Assembly: GCA_022600395.1 (NCBI GenBank)
Contig: JAHZKM010000049.1
Location: 1-20,129, forward strand
DNA length: 20,129 nucleotides
Origin: Pseudomonadota bacterium
Lineage (GTDB): Bacteria; Pseudomonadota; Gammaproteobacteria; PS1; Pseudothioglobaceae
Direction of reading: 5' to 3'
Shown here: positions 7,637-14,996 of the stretch, one piece after another
Layout of the letters: each line of letters starts with the position of its first letter
Numbering within the stretch: the first letter of the stretch is position 1
The notes under the pieces: generated by a model
The model's input: the letters and a program-made list of their open reading frames with translations, nothing else
Database searches by the model: none
What the model was told of the DNA's origin: nothing
Position numbers and translations under genes: made by a program

Positions 7637-8989
7637 ATGTCAGAAGTTGAAAATACTTCTTTCGAAGAGTGCCTCCAAAGATTAATGATATCTTTGGAGG
7701 CTTCTTTGTATGAAGAGGCAACCTCCCAACTATCCAATTTGCATTCAGCTGAAATTGCTCGCTTATTAGAAAGCGTACCTCCAAAAGATCGCGTTAAACT
7801 CTGGTCAAATATTGATAGCGCAACACAAGGCGATATTCTAAAAGATTTAAGCGAAGATGTCTTGACTCAGTTACTTAATGAGATGACTGTTGATGGAATT
7901 GTTAAGGCGACCGAAGGCCTGGATATGGACGATTTAGCTGATATTGTGCCTGAATTGCCTGAATCTGCACTGCATAATTTATTACTCACGCTTGATCATA
8001 AGCATAGAGACCACTTAAAACAGGTTTTAGCTTACCCTGAGGATTCGGCAGGTGGGTTGATGAATATTGATATTATTACAGTGCGTGATGATGTTACTGT
8101 TCGCACAGTTATTCGATACTTACGCCTATTAAAAGAAATGCCAATTGACACCGATCAAGTTTTTGTTGTCGATAGGGCTTATAAATATGTGGGATCGATT
8201 CATATCTCAACTTTATTAACTAACGAAGCTGAACAAAATATTAAGCCTTTAATTAATATAGATAATAAACCAATTTTAGCAACAATTTCAGATAGTGAAG
8301 TAGCAAGTTTATTTGAGCAGCGTGATCTCATTTCAGCCCCAGTTGTTGACGATAATAACCAGTTAATTGGCCGAATTACTATTGATGATGTGGTAGATGT
8401 TATTCGTGATAAAGCTGAGCAGTCAGTTATGTCAATGGCAGGTCTTGCCGGTGAAGATGATGTTTTTGCTCCGGTTATCGACAGCACTAAAAGTCGCAGC
8501 ATTTGGCTGGGTGTTAATTTAATTACAGTATTTGTAGCTGTATTTTTTATTGGACTATTTGAAGCCACCTTACAAGAAAAGATTGCATTGGCTATCTTAA
8601 TGCCAGTAGTGGCCTCTATGGGAGGTATTGCAGGGACTCAAACGCTTATTTTGGTTACTCGAGGCATTGCTACTGGGCGTATAACCGCCTCTAATTTAAA
8701 AGTTTTAATGAGTAAAGAGGTGGCCATTGGTGTTTTAAATGGAATACTATGGTCAATCATTATTGGATTGGCAACCTACCTTTGGTTTGTCGACTTAACC
8801 CTAAGTTTAGTAATTGCCTCGGCTATTATTGTGAATCTTATTTTTGCAGCTTTTTCTGGCGCTTTTCTTCCTTCTTTGCTGATTAAATTTAAAATCGATC
8901 CAGCACTAGCCGGTGGTGTTATCTTAACCACTATTACTGATGTGATTGGTTTTGTTGCGTTTTTAGGCTTGGCGTCGCTCGTTATTTAA
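7637..8989 (+). CDS. mgtE: Magnesium transporter MgtE
   Basis: MgtE is a Mg2+-gated inner-membrane Mg2+ channel. The 450-residue protein has the full architecture: an N-terminal helical MgtE_N domain (about residues 10-130), a tandem CBS pair (about 135-255, containing EDSAGGLMN and LIGRITIDDVVDV), a linker helix, and a C-terminal membrane domain of five segments from about residue 285. The membrane domain carries the family motif MPVVASMGGIAGTQ and ends near GGVILTTITDVIGF. The ATG at 7637 has GAGGAA 11 bases upstream. No M-box riboswitch could fit in the short gap after hpf. Codons 12-22 form a perfect hairpin (see 7671-7701). It is probably cotranscribed with hpf and the downstream pseudouridine synthase. 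Confidence 0.96.
   Translation: MSEVENTSFEECLQRLMISLEASLYEEATSQLSNLHSAEIARLLESVPPKDRVKLWSNIDSATQGDILKDLSEDVLTQLLNEMTVDGIVKATEGLDMDDLADIVPELPESALHNLLLTLDHKHRDHLKQVLAYPEDSAGGLMNIDIITVRDDVTVRTVIRYLRLLKEMPIDTDQVFVVDRAYKYVGSIHISTLLTNEAEQNIKPLINIDNKPILATISDSEVASLFEQRDLISAPVVDDNNQLIGRITIDDVVDVIRDKAEQSVMSMAGLAGEDDVFAPVIDSTKSRSIWLGVNLITVFVAVFFIGLFEATLQEKIALAILMPVVASMGGIAGTQTLILVTRGIATGRITASNLKVLMSKEVAIGVLNGILWSIIIGLATYLWFVDLTLSLVIASAIIVNLIFAAFSGAFLPSLLIKFKIDPALAGGVILTTITDVIGFVAFLGLASLVI
7671..7701 (+). repeat. Perfect 11-bp inverted repeat inside the 5' end of mgtE
   Basis: gcctccaaaga (7671-7681) is exactly complementary to tctttggaggc (7691-7701) around a 9-base loop. It starts 35 bases into mgtE. 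The 3' arm holds GGAGG, a perfect Shine-Dalgarno-like sequence, paired with CCTCC; an out-of-frame ATG lies nine bases downstream (7710). The in-frame codon Met17 lies in the loop. Confidence 0.85.
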
Positions 8990-9012
8990 AACTTAATAAA
9001 GCTATATAAAAT

Positions 9013-9909
9013 ATGCCTTTTGTACTTAAAAAATATAAGGCTATTTCAGGTAAAAAAATCCAACATTTTTTACTAGATGAAGCGGGATTATCCATCCCTG
9101 TCGCACAAAAACTTTTATCAAAAAAAAGAGTATTTGATGAGCAGAATGTCCCTTTAAAAAATGGACAGATACTTAGTTGTGATTACGTGCAAGTTGCTAT
9201 TTTTGAGGGACATACTAGAGGGCTTAAACCTATTTTTGAAGTAGAAGATTTTGCTATTTTCGACAAGCCTTCTGGTGTTATGGTGCATCCCACTCGCAAA
9301 ACAACAAAGTACTGCCTGCTTGATGAAATTCGATATCATTTTGGTGAGCAAGCAGATTTAGCGCATCGAATTGATGCGCAAACCTCCGGTTTAGTTTTGG
9401 TGGCTAAAAACAAACCAACCACTATTCGCTTAAAAACTTTATTTGAGCACAGACAATTTACTAAACAATATTTGGCACTTGTCGAGGGGAAGTTGACAAA
9501 TAATCTAACTATTGATAAACCTATTTCTAAGGCTGATGGCAATCTTAGAATGAAAATGACTTGCGAAAATGAAAGTGGAAAAGCATCAATGACGCATATT
9601 CAGCCACTAGAATTTAATCAACAAAATAACACTACATTAGTTAAAGCTGTTCCAATTACTGGTAGACAGCACCAAATCAGAGTGCATTTAGACTCGATAG
9701 GACACAGAATTTTGGGCGATCCTATTTATGGTGTTAATGAATATGTTGCAAATGATTATTTGTGTAAAAAATTATCGAGCGAGCAAAGAATAACATTAAC
9801 AGGTGCTAAACGCTTAATGCTGCACGCCCATTATTTGGCATTTATTGATAAAGACAAAGAGTACAGTATTACTTCAAAAATGACTGACACTGTTTTTTCG
9901 AACAATTAA
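9013..9909 (+). CDS. RluA-family pseudouridine synthase
   Basis: This enzyme isomerises specific uridines to pseudouridine in rRNA and/or tRNA. The 298-residue protein has an S4-like N-terminus (KKIQHFLLDEAGLSIPVAQKLL) and the RluA catalytic domain. The signature HRIDAQTSGLVLVAK contains the catalytic D121; Ile replaces the more common Leu. The RNA-binding motif ITGRQHQIRVHL, followed by ILGDPIYG, is also typical. The substrate position cannot be told from sequence: RluD, RluC and TruC-like members share these motifs. The ribosome site before ATG 9013 is weak. It lies 23 bases after mgtE and converges on the PMM/PGM gene across an AT-rich spacer. Confidence 0.9.
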   Translation: MPFVLKKYKAISGKKIQHFLLDEAGLSIPVAQKLLSKKRVFDEQNVPLKNGQILSCDYVQVAIFEGHTRGLKPIFEVEDFAIFDKPSGVMVHPTRKTTKYCLLDEIRYHFGEQADLAHRIDAQTSGLVLVAKNKPTTIRLKTLFEHRQFTKQYLALVEGKLTNNLTIDKPISKADGNLRMKMTCENESGKASMTHIQPLEFNQQNNTTLVKAVPITGRQHQIRVHLDSIGHRILGDPIYGVNEYVANDYLCKKLSSEQRITLTGAKRLMLHAHYLAFIDKDKEYSITSKMTDTVFSNN

Positions 9910-10108
9910 GCATAATCTTGTTTTAAAAATTTCATCAATTTTAAGAATTCATTGAAAAACTCTAAAAAATTCTTTAGATTTATATATTTTTAGTTATAAA
10001 AGCTTAAAAAGCACGTATTTAGCGTAAAAATAGATAATTTTTAGCAATAAAACAGATTTATTGTTATCAAAGGCTATAAAAAGCTAAAAATTTCGGAAAT
10101 AATGCAAA
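9910..10108. other. AT-rich spacer between converging genes
   Basis: These 199 bases are very AT-rich and hold no plausible gene. A 10-bp inverted repeat (aatttttagc at 10036-10045, gctaaaaatt at 10083-10092) encloses a 7-bp hairpin, caataaa/tttattg (10045-10051 with 10057-10063). Another weak hairpin, tctaaa/tttaga, lies at 9961-9978. No GC-rich terminator is visible for either gene. Confidence 0.6.
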
Positions 10109-11482
10109 TTAGAAGTCTTTGGTGGAAATATCGTTATTTTCCAGCCAAATTCTAAATTTTGTTTGAATTTCTTCTAGCGTTTTTTTATCATTAGCTTCAA
10201 AACGTAAAACAAGGCAAGGTGTGGTATTAGAAGGACGAACTAGTCCCCAGCCGTTTGGATAATCTACGCGAACACCATCAATAGTGGTAATTTCAGCGCC
10301 TTCAAAGCTGACATTTTTTGCGAGTTTATCCATCGCTTTAAATTGATCACCTTGCTCGTCAAAATGAATGTTGATTTCAGGGGTGTTGATGCTATCAGGC
10401 AAATTGGCAAAAACCTGCTCGCAGGTTTTATCTGTTTTTGAGAGGATTTCCAGTAAACGTGCACCTGTATAAAGCGCATCATCAAAACCATACCAACGTT
10501 CTTTAAAGAAAATATGTCCACTCATTTCACCGCCAAGTGCTGCCCCTGTTTCTTTAAGTTTGGCTTTAATAAAGCTATGCCCCGTGCGCGACATAATCGC
10601 TTTACCTCCGTGTTCACCGATATCTTTTGGTAATAAGGATGAGCATTTCACATCAAAGACAATTTTAGCACCAGGTTTACGATCAAGAATATCTCTTGAA
10701 TAGAGAATCATTTGGCGATCTGCCCAGATGACGTTACCTTTATTATCAATCAAACCAAGTCGATCGCCATCGCCATCGAAGGCAAAGCCCATATCTGCGC
10801 CAGTATCAATAACTTCTTTAATAATGTCTTCTAGGTTGTGCAACTTGGAGGGGTCGGGATGATGATTGGGAAAATTGCCGTCAACTAAACAAAAAAGCTT
10901 AGTGACTTTAGCGCCCAATTGTTCAAATAATTTTGGTGCAATATTACCTGCTACACCATTGCCACAGTCTATGACAATTTTAAGTGGCTTACTTAGTTTG
11001 ACATCGGCTTTAACTCGATCAATATAATCGTCTTCAATATCAACTCTGGTTGAAGTGCCATGACCTGATTGAAAATCTTGGTTTTGAATGCGTTGGTAGA
11101 GTGCTTGAATGCGATCGCCTGAAAGCGTTTCACCAGCAATCATGATTTTGAAGCCGTTATATTCTGGTGGATTGTGAGAGCCGGTGATCATCACACCTGA
11201 AGTCGCTGCTTTAGTGTAAGTAGCAAAATATACTAATGGTGTAGGCACCATGCCGATATCCACCACATGACAACCACTTTGTTTTAATCCTGTTTTTAAA
11301 GATTTTATTAAATCCGGGCCACTGAGTCGGCCGTCTCGACCAACCACAACCCCGCGCTCACCTTGAGCAATAGACTCACTGCCAATCGCTAAACCGATCA
11401 GTTTAACTGTCTCGGGGGTTAGATCTTGCTCAACAATTCCACGAATATCATAAGCTTTAAAGATTGATGGTGAGACGTCCAT
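10109..11482 (-). CDS. algC: Phosphomannomutase/phosphoglucomutase (AlgC type)
   Basis: This enzyme interconverts the 1- and 6-phosphates of mannose and/or glucose and feeds nucleotide-sugar, LPS and exopolysaccharide synthesis. The 457-residue protein has the four-domain alpha-D-phosphohexomutase layout. The phosphoserine is S102 in TGSHNPP, the metal loop DGDGD is at 236-240, the sugar-binding motif is GEMSGH, and the C-terminal phosphate-binding motif is RPSNTTP. Length and opening SPSIFKAYDIRG match the dual-specificity Pseudomonas AlgC group. Manb/CpsG is the close alternative, and specificity is not decidable here. It is divergent from rseC, with about 40 bases between the two start codons, so the promoters must overlap or lie within coding sequence. 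Confidence 0.92.
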   Translation of the reverse strand: MDVSPSIFKAYDIRGIVEQDLTPETVKLIGLAIGSESIAQGERGVVVGRDGRLSGPDLIKSLKTGLKQSGCHVVDIGMVPTPLVYFATYTKAATSGVMITGSHNPPEYNGFKIMIAGETLSGDRIQALYQRIQNQDFQSGHGTSTRVDIEDDYIDRVKADVKLSKPLKIVIDCGNGVAGNIAPKLFEQLGAKVTKLFCLVDGNFPNHHPDPSKLHNLEDIIKEVIDTGADMGFAFDGDGDRLGLIDNKGNVIWADRQMILYSRDILDRKPGAKIVFDVKCSSLLPKDIGEHGGKAIMSRTGHSFIKAKLKETGAALGGEMSGHIFFKERWYGFDDALYTGARLLEILSKTDKTCEQVFANLPDSINTPEINIHFDEQGDQFKAMDKLAKNVSFEGAEITTIDGVRVDYPNGWGLVRPSNTTPCLVLRFEANDKKTLEEIQTKFRIWLENNDISTKDF

Positions 11483-11524
11483 AAGTTGCTAAAATGTCGA
11501 TATAAAAAGTTTATTTTAATCGCA

Positions 11525-11902
11525 ATGAAAGAAAAATTTGAAGTAATCGAAATTCAAAATGAAACCATGGTGTTAAAAGTAAATCGCTCTGGTGGATGTC
11601 ATAGTTGTTCAGCAAGTGCTGGATGTGGCACTGGTATACTTGCAAATGCATTTGACCATGCTACAACCTTTAACAAGCCATTGAAGGAAGGAGTGACTGT
11701 GGGAGATTTTGTTACTCTGCATATCTCTTCTGGTGAATTATTCTATAGAGCTTTTCAATTATATATATTGCCATTGCTAACACTTTTTATCGGTGCTTTG
11801 CTTGGTGCTGAATTATTCCCAACTAATGAGTTGTGGCAAATTGGTTTTGGGCTTATTGGTTTTTTTGCTGCTTTATTGTTTACAAAATATTTTCTAAAGT
11901 AA
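11525..11902 (+). CDS. rseC: RseC/SoxR-reducing system family membrane protein
   Basis: RseC-family proteins are small inner-membrane proteins linked to sigma-E control and, as RsxC-complex partners, to reduction of SoxR. The call rests on an N-terminal cysteine cluster, GGCHSCSASAGCGTG (C25, C28, C34), and two membrane helices at about residues 74-95 and 100-122. Starting at ATG 11525 gives 125 residues, close to the usual length; the open frame continues upstream to 11486, but that start has no ribosome site and no family similarity. Neither rpoE/rseAB nor rsx genes are in the window, so the partner is unknown. aceE follows 57 bases later. Confidence 0.85.
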   Translation: MKEKFEVIEIQNETMVLKVNRSGGCHSCSASAGCGTGILANAFDHATTFNKPLKEGVTVGDFVTLHISSGELFYRAFQLYILPLLTLFIGALLGAELFPTNELWQIGFGLIGFFAALLFTKYFLK

Positions 11903-11904
11903 GG

Positions 11905-11932
11905 TTTTAACAACATCTAATTTTGGGATAAT
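11905..11932 (+). promoter_or_regulatory. Weak candidate promoter before aceE
   Basis: A GATAAT (11927-11932) lies 16 bases after TTTTAA (11905-11910), between the rseC stop and the aceE ATG. It matches the consensus only moderately, and aceE may instead be read through from rseC. Confidence 0.3.
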
Positions 11933-11959
11933 TAATCTATTTTTTAAAAATATCATATT

Positions 11960-14608
11960 ATGAATAGTCAAGACGTAGATCCGGCTGAAACGCTAGAATG
12001 GTTAGAAGCTTTTAGATCTGTTGCACGCTTTGAAGGCGAGGATAGAGCTAAATTTATTCTTAATCAGCTGACAGACATGGCGCATCATGAAGGTATGGAA
12101 TTGCCTACAGGTGTTAATACAGCCTATTTAAACAGCATTGCTAAAGATCAAGAGATCGCTACTAATATTGAAGTAGATATTGAAGCGCGAATTTCAGCCA
12201 TGGTGCGCTGGAATGCGATGGTGATGGTGGTAAAGGCCAATCAATTACCTTATGAGTTAGGCGGACATATTGCCTCATTTGCTTCAAGTGCGACTTTATA
12301 CGAAGTAGGTTTTAACCATTTTTACCGAGGCCCTGATGCAGATCAAGGTGCTGATTTGATTTTTTTCCAGGGACATATTTCTCCGGGTATTTACTCGCGT
12401 GCTTTTTTAGAAGGGCGTATTACTGAAGATCAAATGTTAAGGTTTCGTCAAGAATCAAGAGAAGGCGGGTTGAGCTCTTATCCACATCCATGGTTAATGC
12501 CAGATTTTTGGCAATTTCCAACAGTATCTATGGGCTTGGGTCCAATCATGGCAATTTATCAAGCACGCTTTATGAAATACCTTCATCATCGTGAAATTAA
12601 GCAAACAGACAAACGTACTGTTTGGGCTTACTTGGGCGACGGTGAAACGGATGAGCCAGAGTCACTCGGTGCAATTTCTATGGCAGGACGCGAAAAGCTA
12701 GATAATCTTATCTTTGTGGTTAATTGTAACCTTCAGCGTCTTGATGGTCCTGTGCGTGGTAATGGCAAGATTATTCAAGAATTAGAAGGCATGTTCCGTG
12801 GCGCAGGCTGGAATGTGATTAAGGTTGTTTGGGGTGGTAAATGGGATGAGTTGTTTGCCAAAGATACCAATGGCTTGCTAAGAAAACGCATGGAAGAAGT
12901 GGTTGATGGTGAATACCAGGCCTATAAAGCTAAAGATGGTGCCTATGTGCGCGAACATTTCTTTGGCAAATACCCTGAATTGCTCGCCATGGTAGAACAC
13001 ATGACTGATGATGAGATTTATCGCCTTGATCGTGGTGGTCATGATCCATTTAAAGTATTCCAAGCCTATCATGCGGCTAAAGCTTGTAGTGATAAGCCAA
13101 CAGTGATTTTAGCTAAAACAGTAAAAGGCTACGGTATGGGCGAAGCAGGCGAGGGTCAAAATACCACGCACTCACAGAAAAAATTAGGTCTTGAGCAGGT
13201 TGAGCGTTTTGCGAAGCGCTTTAATGTGCCAGTCACAGATGCAGATGTTAAAGAGTTAAGCTTTTATAAGCCGGCAGAAGATAGCGCAGAAATGCAATAC
13301 ATGAAGCAAAAGCGTCAGGAATTAGGCGGTCCTTTGCCAATTAGGTCGTTTAATTTGGAAGCAATTAAAGCGCCAGAACTGAGCGTATTTGAAGCATTGC
13401 TCAAGTCAAGTGGCGATCGTGAAATGTCGACCACAATGGCTTTAAACCGCATCATGACACTTTTGGTTCGTGATAAGCAGATTGGTCCAAAGATTGTACC
13501 TATAGTGCCAGATGAGGCACGTACTTTCGGTATGGAAGGCTTGTTTAGACAGTTGGGTATTTATTCGGCTTCTGGTCAGCTTTACCAGCCAGAAGACTCT
13601 GATAAAGTCATGTGGTATAAGGAAGATAAAAAAGGTCAAGTACTGCAAGAAGGTATTAATGAAGCAGGTGCAATCTCTGATTGGATCGCTGCTGCAACCT
13701 CGTACGCAACACATGACATTACCATGATTCCGTTTTATATTTACTATTCTAAGTTTGGATTCCAACGCGTTGGTGATTTGGCTTGGGCAGCAGGCGATAT
13801 GCAGGCTAAAGGCTTTTTGATAGGTGGTACAGCAGGGAGAACAACACTAAACGGTGAAGGTCTTCAGCATCAAGATGGCGATTCACATTTGGTGGCCAAT
13901 ACCATTCCAAACTGTGTGTCGTATGATCCGACTTATGCATTTGAATTAGCGGTAATTGTGCGAAGCGGTCTAGAAAGAATGTATGAAAATAATGAAAATA
14001 TTTTCTACTACATTACTACAATGAATGAATTATATGCCCATCCTGAAATGCCAGAAAATGCTGAACAAGGCATTATTAAAGGTATGTATGAGCTTAAAAC
14101 AGTCGGTACCGGTGAATTGCAAGTTCAATTAATGGGCTCTGGTACAATTCTAAGAGAGGTTGAGGTTGCTGCTCAAATGTTGGCAGATGACTGGGGTGTG
14201 AAATCAGATGTTTGGTCGGTTACAAGTTTTAACGAGCTGACTCGTGAAGCGCAAGCGATTGACCGCATGAATAGATTTAGCACTGATATACCTGCAGTTC
14301 CGTACATTACTCAATGTTTGGAAAATGCAAAAGGTCCAGTTATTGTCGCCACTGATTATATGCGTAATTATGCTGAGCAAGTGCGTAAATACGTGCCAAA
14401 TCGTTATGAAGTGCTAGGCACAGATGGTTTTGGTCGTTCTGACTCTCGTGCTGCGCTTAGAAACTTTTTTGAAGTGGATGCTAGTTATGTTGTGTTAGCC
14501 TCTTTAAAAGCTTTGGTTGATGAAGGTGAGATGGATGGTGCAGTTATTGCGCAAGCGGTTAAAAAATACGGTATAAATATTAACAAGCCAAATCCAATGA
14601 CGGTATAA
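11960..14608 (+). CDS. aceE: Pyruvate dehydrogenase E1 component (single-chain type)
   Basis: This thiamine-diphosphate enzyme decarboxylates pyruvate and passes the acetyl group to lipoylated E2 in the pyruvate dehydrogenase complex. The 882-residue length matches the homodimeric E1 of E. coli (887). The ThDP motif runs from GDG (226-228) to NCN (255-257) inside YLGDGETDEPES and VVNCNLQRLDGPV. Further conserved segments are KTVKGYGMGEAGEGQNTTHS and GRTTLNGEGLQHQDGDSH, typical of AceE. No frameshift is seen. The E2 (aceF) and E3 (lpd) genes do not follow; the next gene is a HopJ-family gene 41 bases downstream. The start has no strong Shine-Dalgarno sequence. Confidence 0.97.
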   Translation: MNSQDVDPAETLEWLEAFRSVARFEGEDRAKFILNQLTDMAHHEGMELPTGVNTAYLNSIAKDQEIATNIEVDIEARISAMVRWNAMVMVVKANQLPYELGGHIASFASSATLYEVGFNHFYRGPDADQGADLIFFQGHISPGIYSRAFLEGRITEDQMLRFRQESREGGLSSYPHPWLMPDFWQFPTVSMGLGPIMAIYQARFMKYLHHREIKQTDKRTVWAYLGDGETDEPESLGAISMAGREKLDNLIFVVNCNLQRLDGPVRGNGKIIQELEGMFRGAGWNVIKVVWGGKWDELFAKDTNGLLRKRMEEVVDGEYQAYKAKDGAYVREHFFGKYPELLAMVEHMTDDEIYRLDRGGHDPFKVFQAYHAAKACSDKPTVILAKTVKGYGMGEAGEGQNTTHSQKKLGLEQVERFAKRFNVPVTDADVKELSFYKPAEDSAEMQYMKQKRQELGGPLPIRSFNLEAIKAPELSVFEALLKSSGDREMSTTMALNRIMTLLVRDKQIGPKIVPIVPDEARTFGMEGLFRQLGIYSASGQLYQPEDSDKVMWYKEDKKGQVLQEGINEAGAISDWIAAATSYATHDITMIPFYIYYSKFGFQRVGDLAWAAGDMQAKGFLIGGTAGRTTLNGEGLQHQDGDSHLVANTIPNCVSYDPTYAFELAVIVRSGLERMYENNENIFYYITTMNELYAHPEMPENAEQGIIKGMYELKTVGTGELQVQLMGSGTILREVEVAAQMLADDWGVKSDVWSVTSFNELTREAQAIDRMNRFSTDIPAVPYITQCLENAKGPVIVATDYMRNYAEQVRKYVPNRYEVLGTDGFGRSDSRAALRNFFEVDASYVVLASLKALVDEGEMDGAVIAQAVKKYGININKPNPMTV

Positions 14609-14613
14609 GCAAC

Positions 14614-14636
14614 AAAACTAATAAAACTAATAAAAC
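14614..14636 (+). repeat. Short tandem repeat, 9-bp unit
   Basis: aaaactaat occurs twice in tandem (14614-14622, 14623-14631), followed by a partial aaaac copy. It fills the aceE-hopJ spacer immediately before the ribosome site of the HopJ-family gene. Copy-number change here would alter spacing between the genes. Confidence 0.8.
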
Positions 14637-14649
14637 GAGGAGAATAAGT

Positions 14650-14988
14650 GTGACACAAGAAGAATACTTAGAGGAGCTAAGGTCTGGTGCTAGAATGCGA
14701 TTTGAAGATTTGATTGATTTGATCGAAGATGACTATGATTACACCCCAGCAAGCTTCTCTAATGGTGAAACTGAAAATTCTGCTGATGAAAATCAAGGGA
14801 GTGCTAAGTTGTTTTGTTTTGCAGCTATTCATCAGTTAACCCAGTTAGAAACTCTACATTGTTTCGGACAGTATTATCAAGATGTGCTAAATACACCAGA
14901 GAGTGATTCTCATGCCAATATTCGTAATTTTATGACTTATGGTTGGGAGGGGCTGAAGTTTGACTCCCCAGTTTTAAGTCGAAAATAA
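14650..14988 (+). CDS. HopJ-family protein
   Basis: The 112-residue protein matches the HopJ type III effector family (Pfam HopJ). The conserved features are FEDLIDLIEDDYDYTPASF with its following NG, the block ENQGSAKLFCFAAIH, and HANIRNFMTYGW near the C-terminus. Despite the name, the family occurs widely in non-pathogenic proteobacteria, and its cellular role is not established, so secretion should not be assumed. No signal peptide or membrane segment is present. It starts with GTG at 14650, seven bases after GAGGAG (14637-14642), and is followed at once by a strong terminator. It probably shares a transcript with aceE. Confidence 0.85.
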   Translation: MTQEEYLEELRSGARMRFEDLIDLIEDDYDYTPASFSNGETENSADENQGSAKLFCFAAIHQLTQLETLHCFGQYYQDVLNTPESDSHANIRNFMTYGWEGLKFDSPVLSRK

Positions 14989-14996
14989 TCTTATCA

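Noticed and set aside
11486..11524. Upstream ATG for rseC at 11486
   Set aside because: The extra 13 residues are not family-like and the start lies three bases from the divergent gene's ATG, leaving no room for a promoter.
13512..13727. 71-codon same-strand open frame inside aceE
   Set aside because: It is out of frame with a well-conserved part of aceE, so it is an overlapping-frame artefact.
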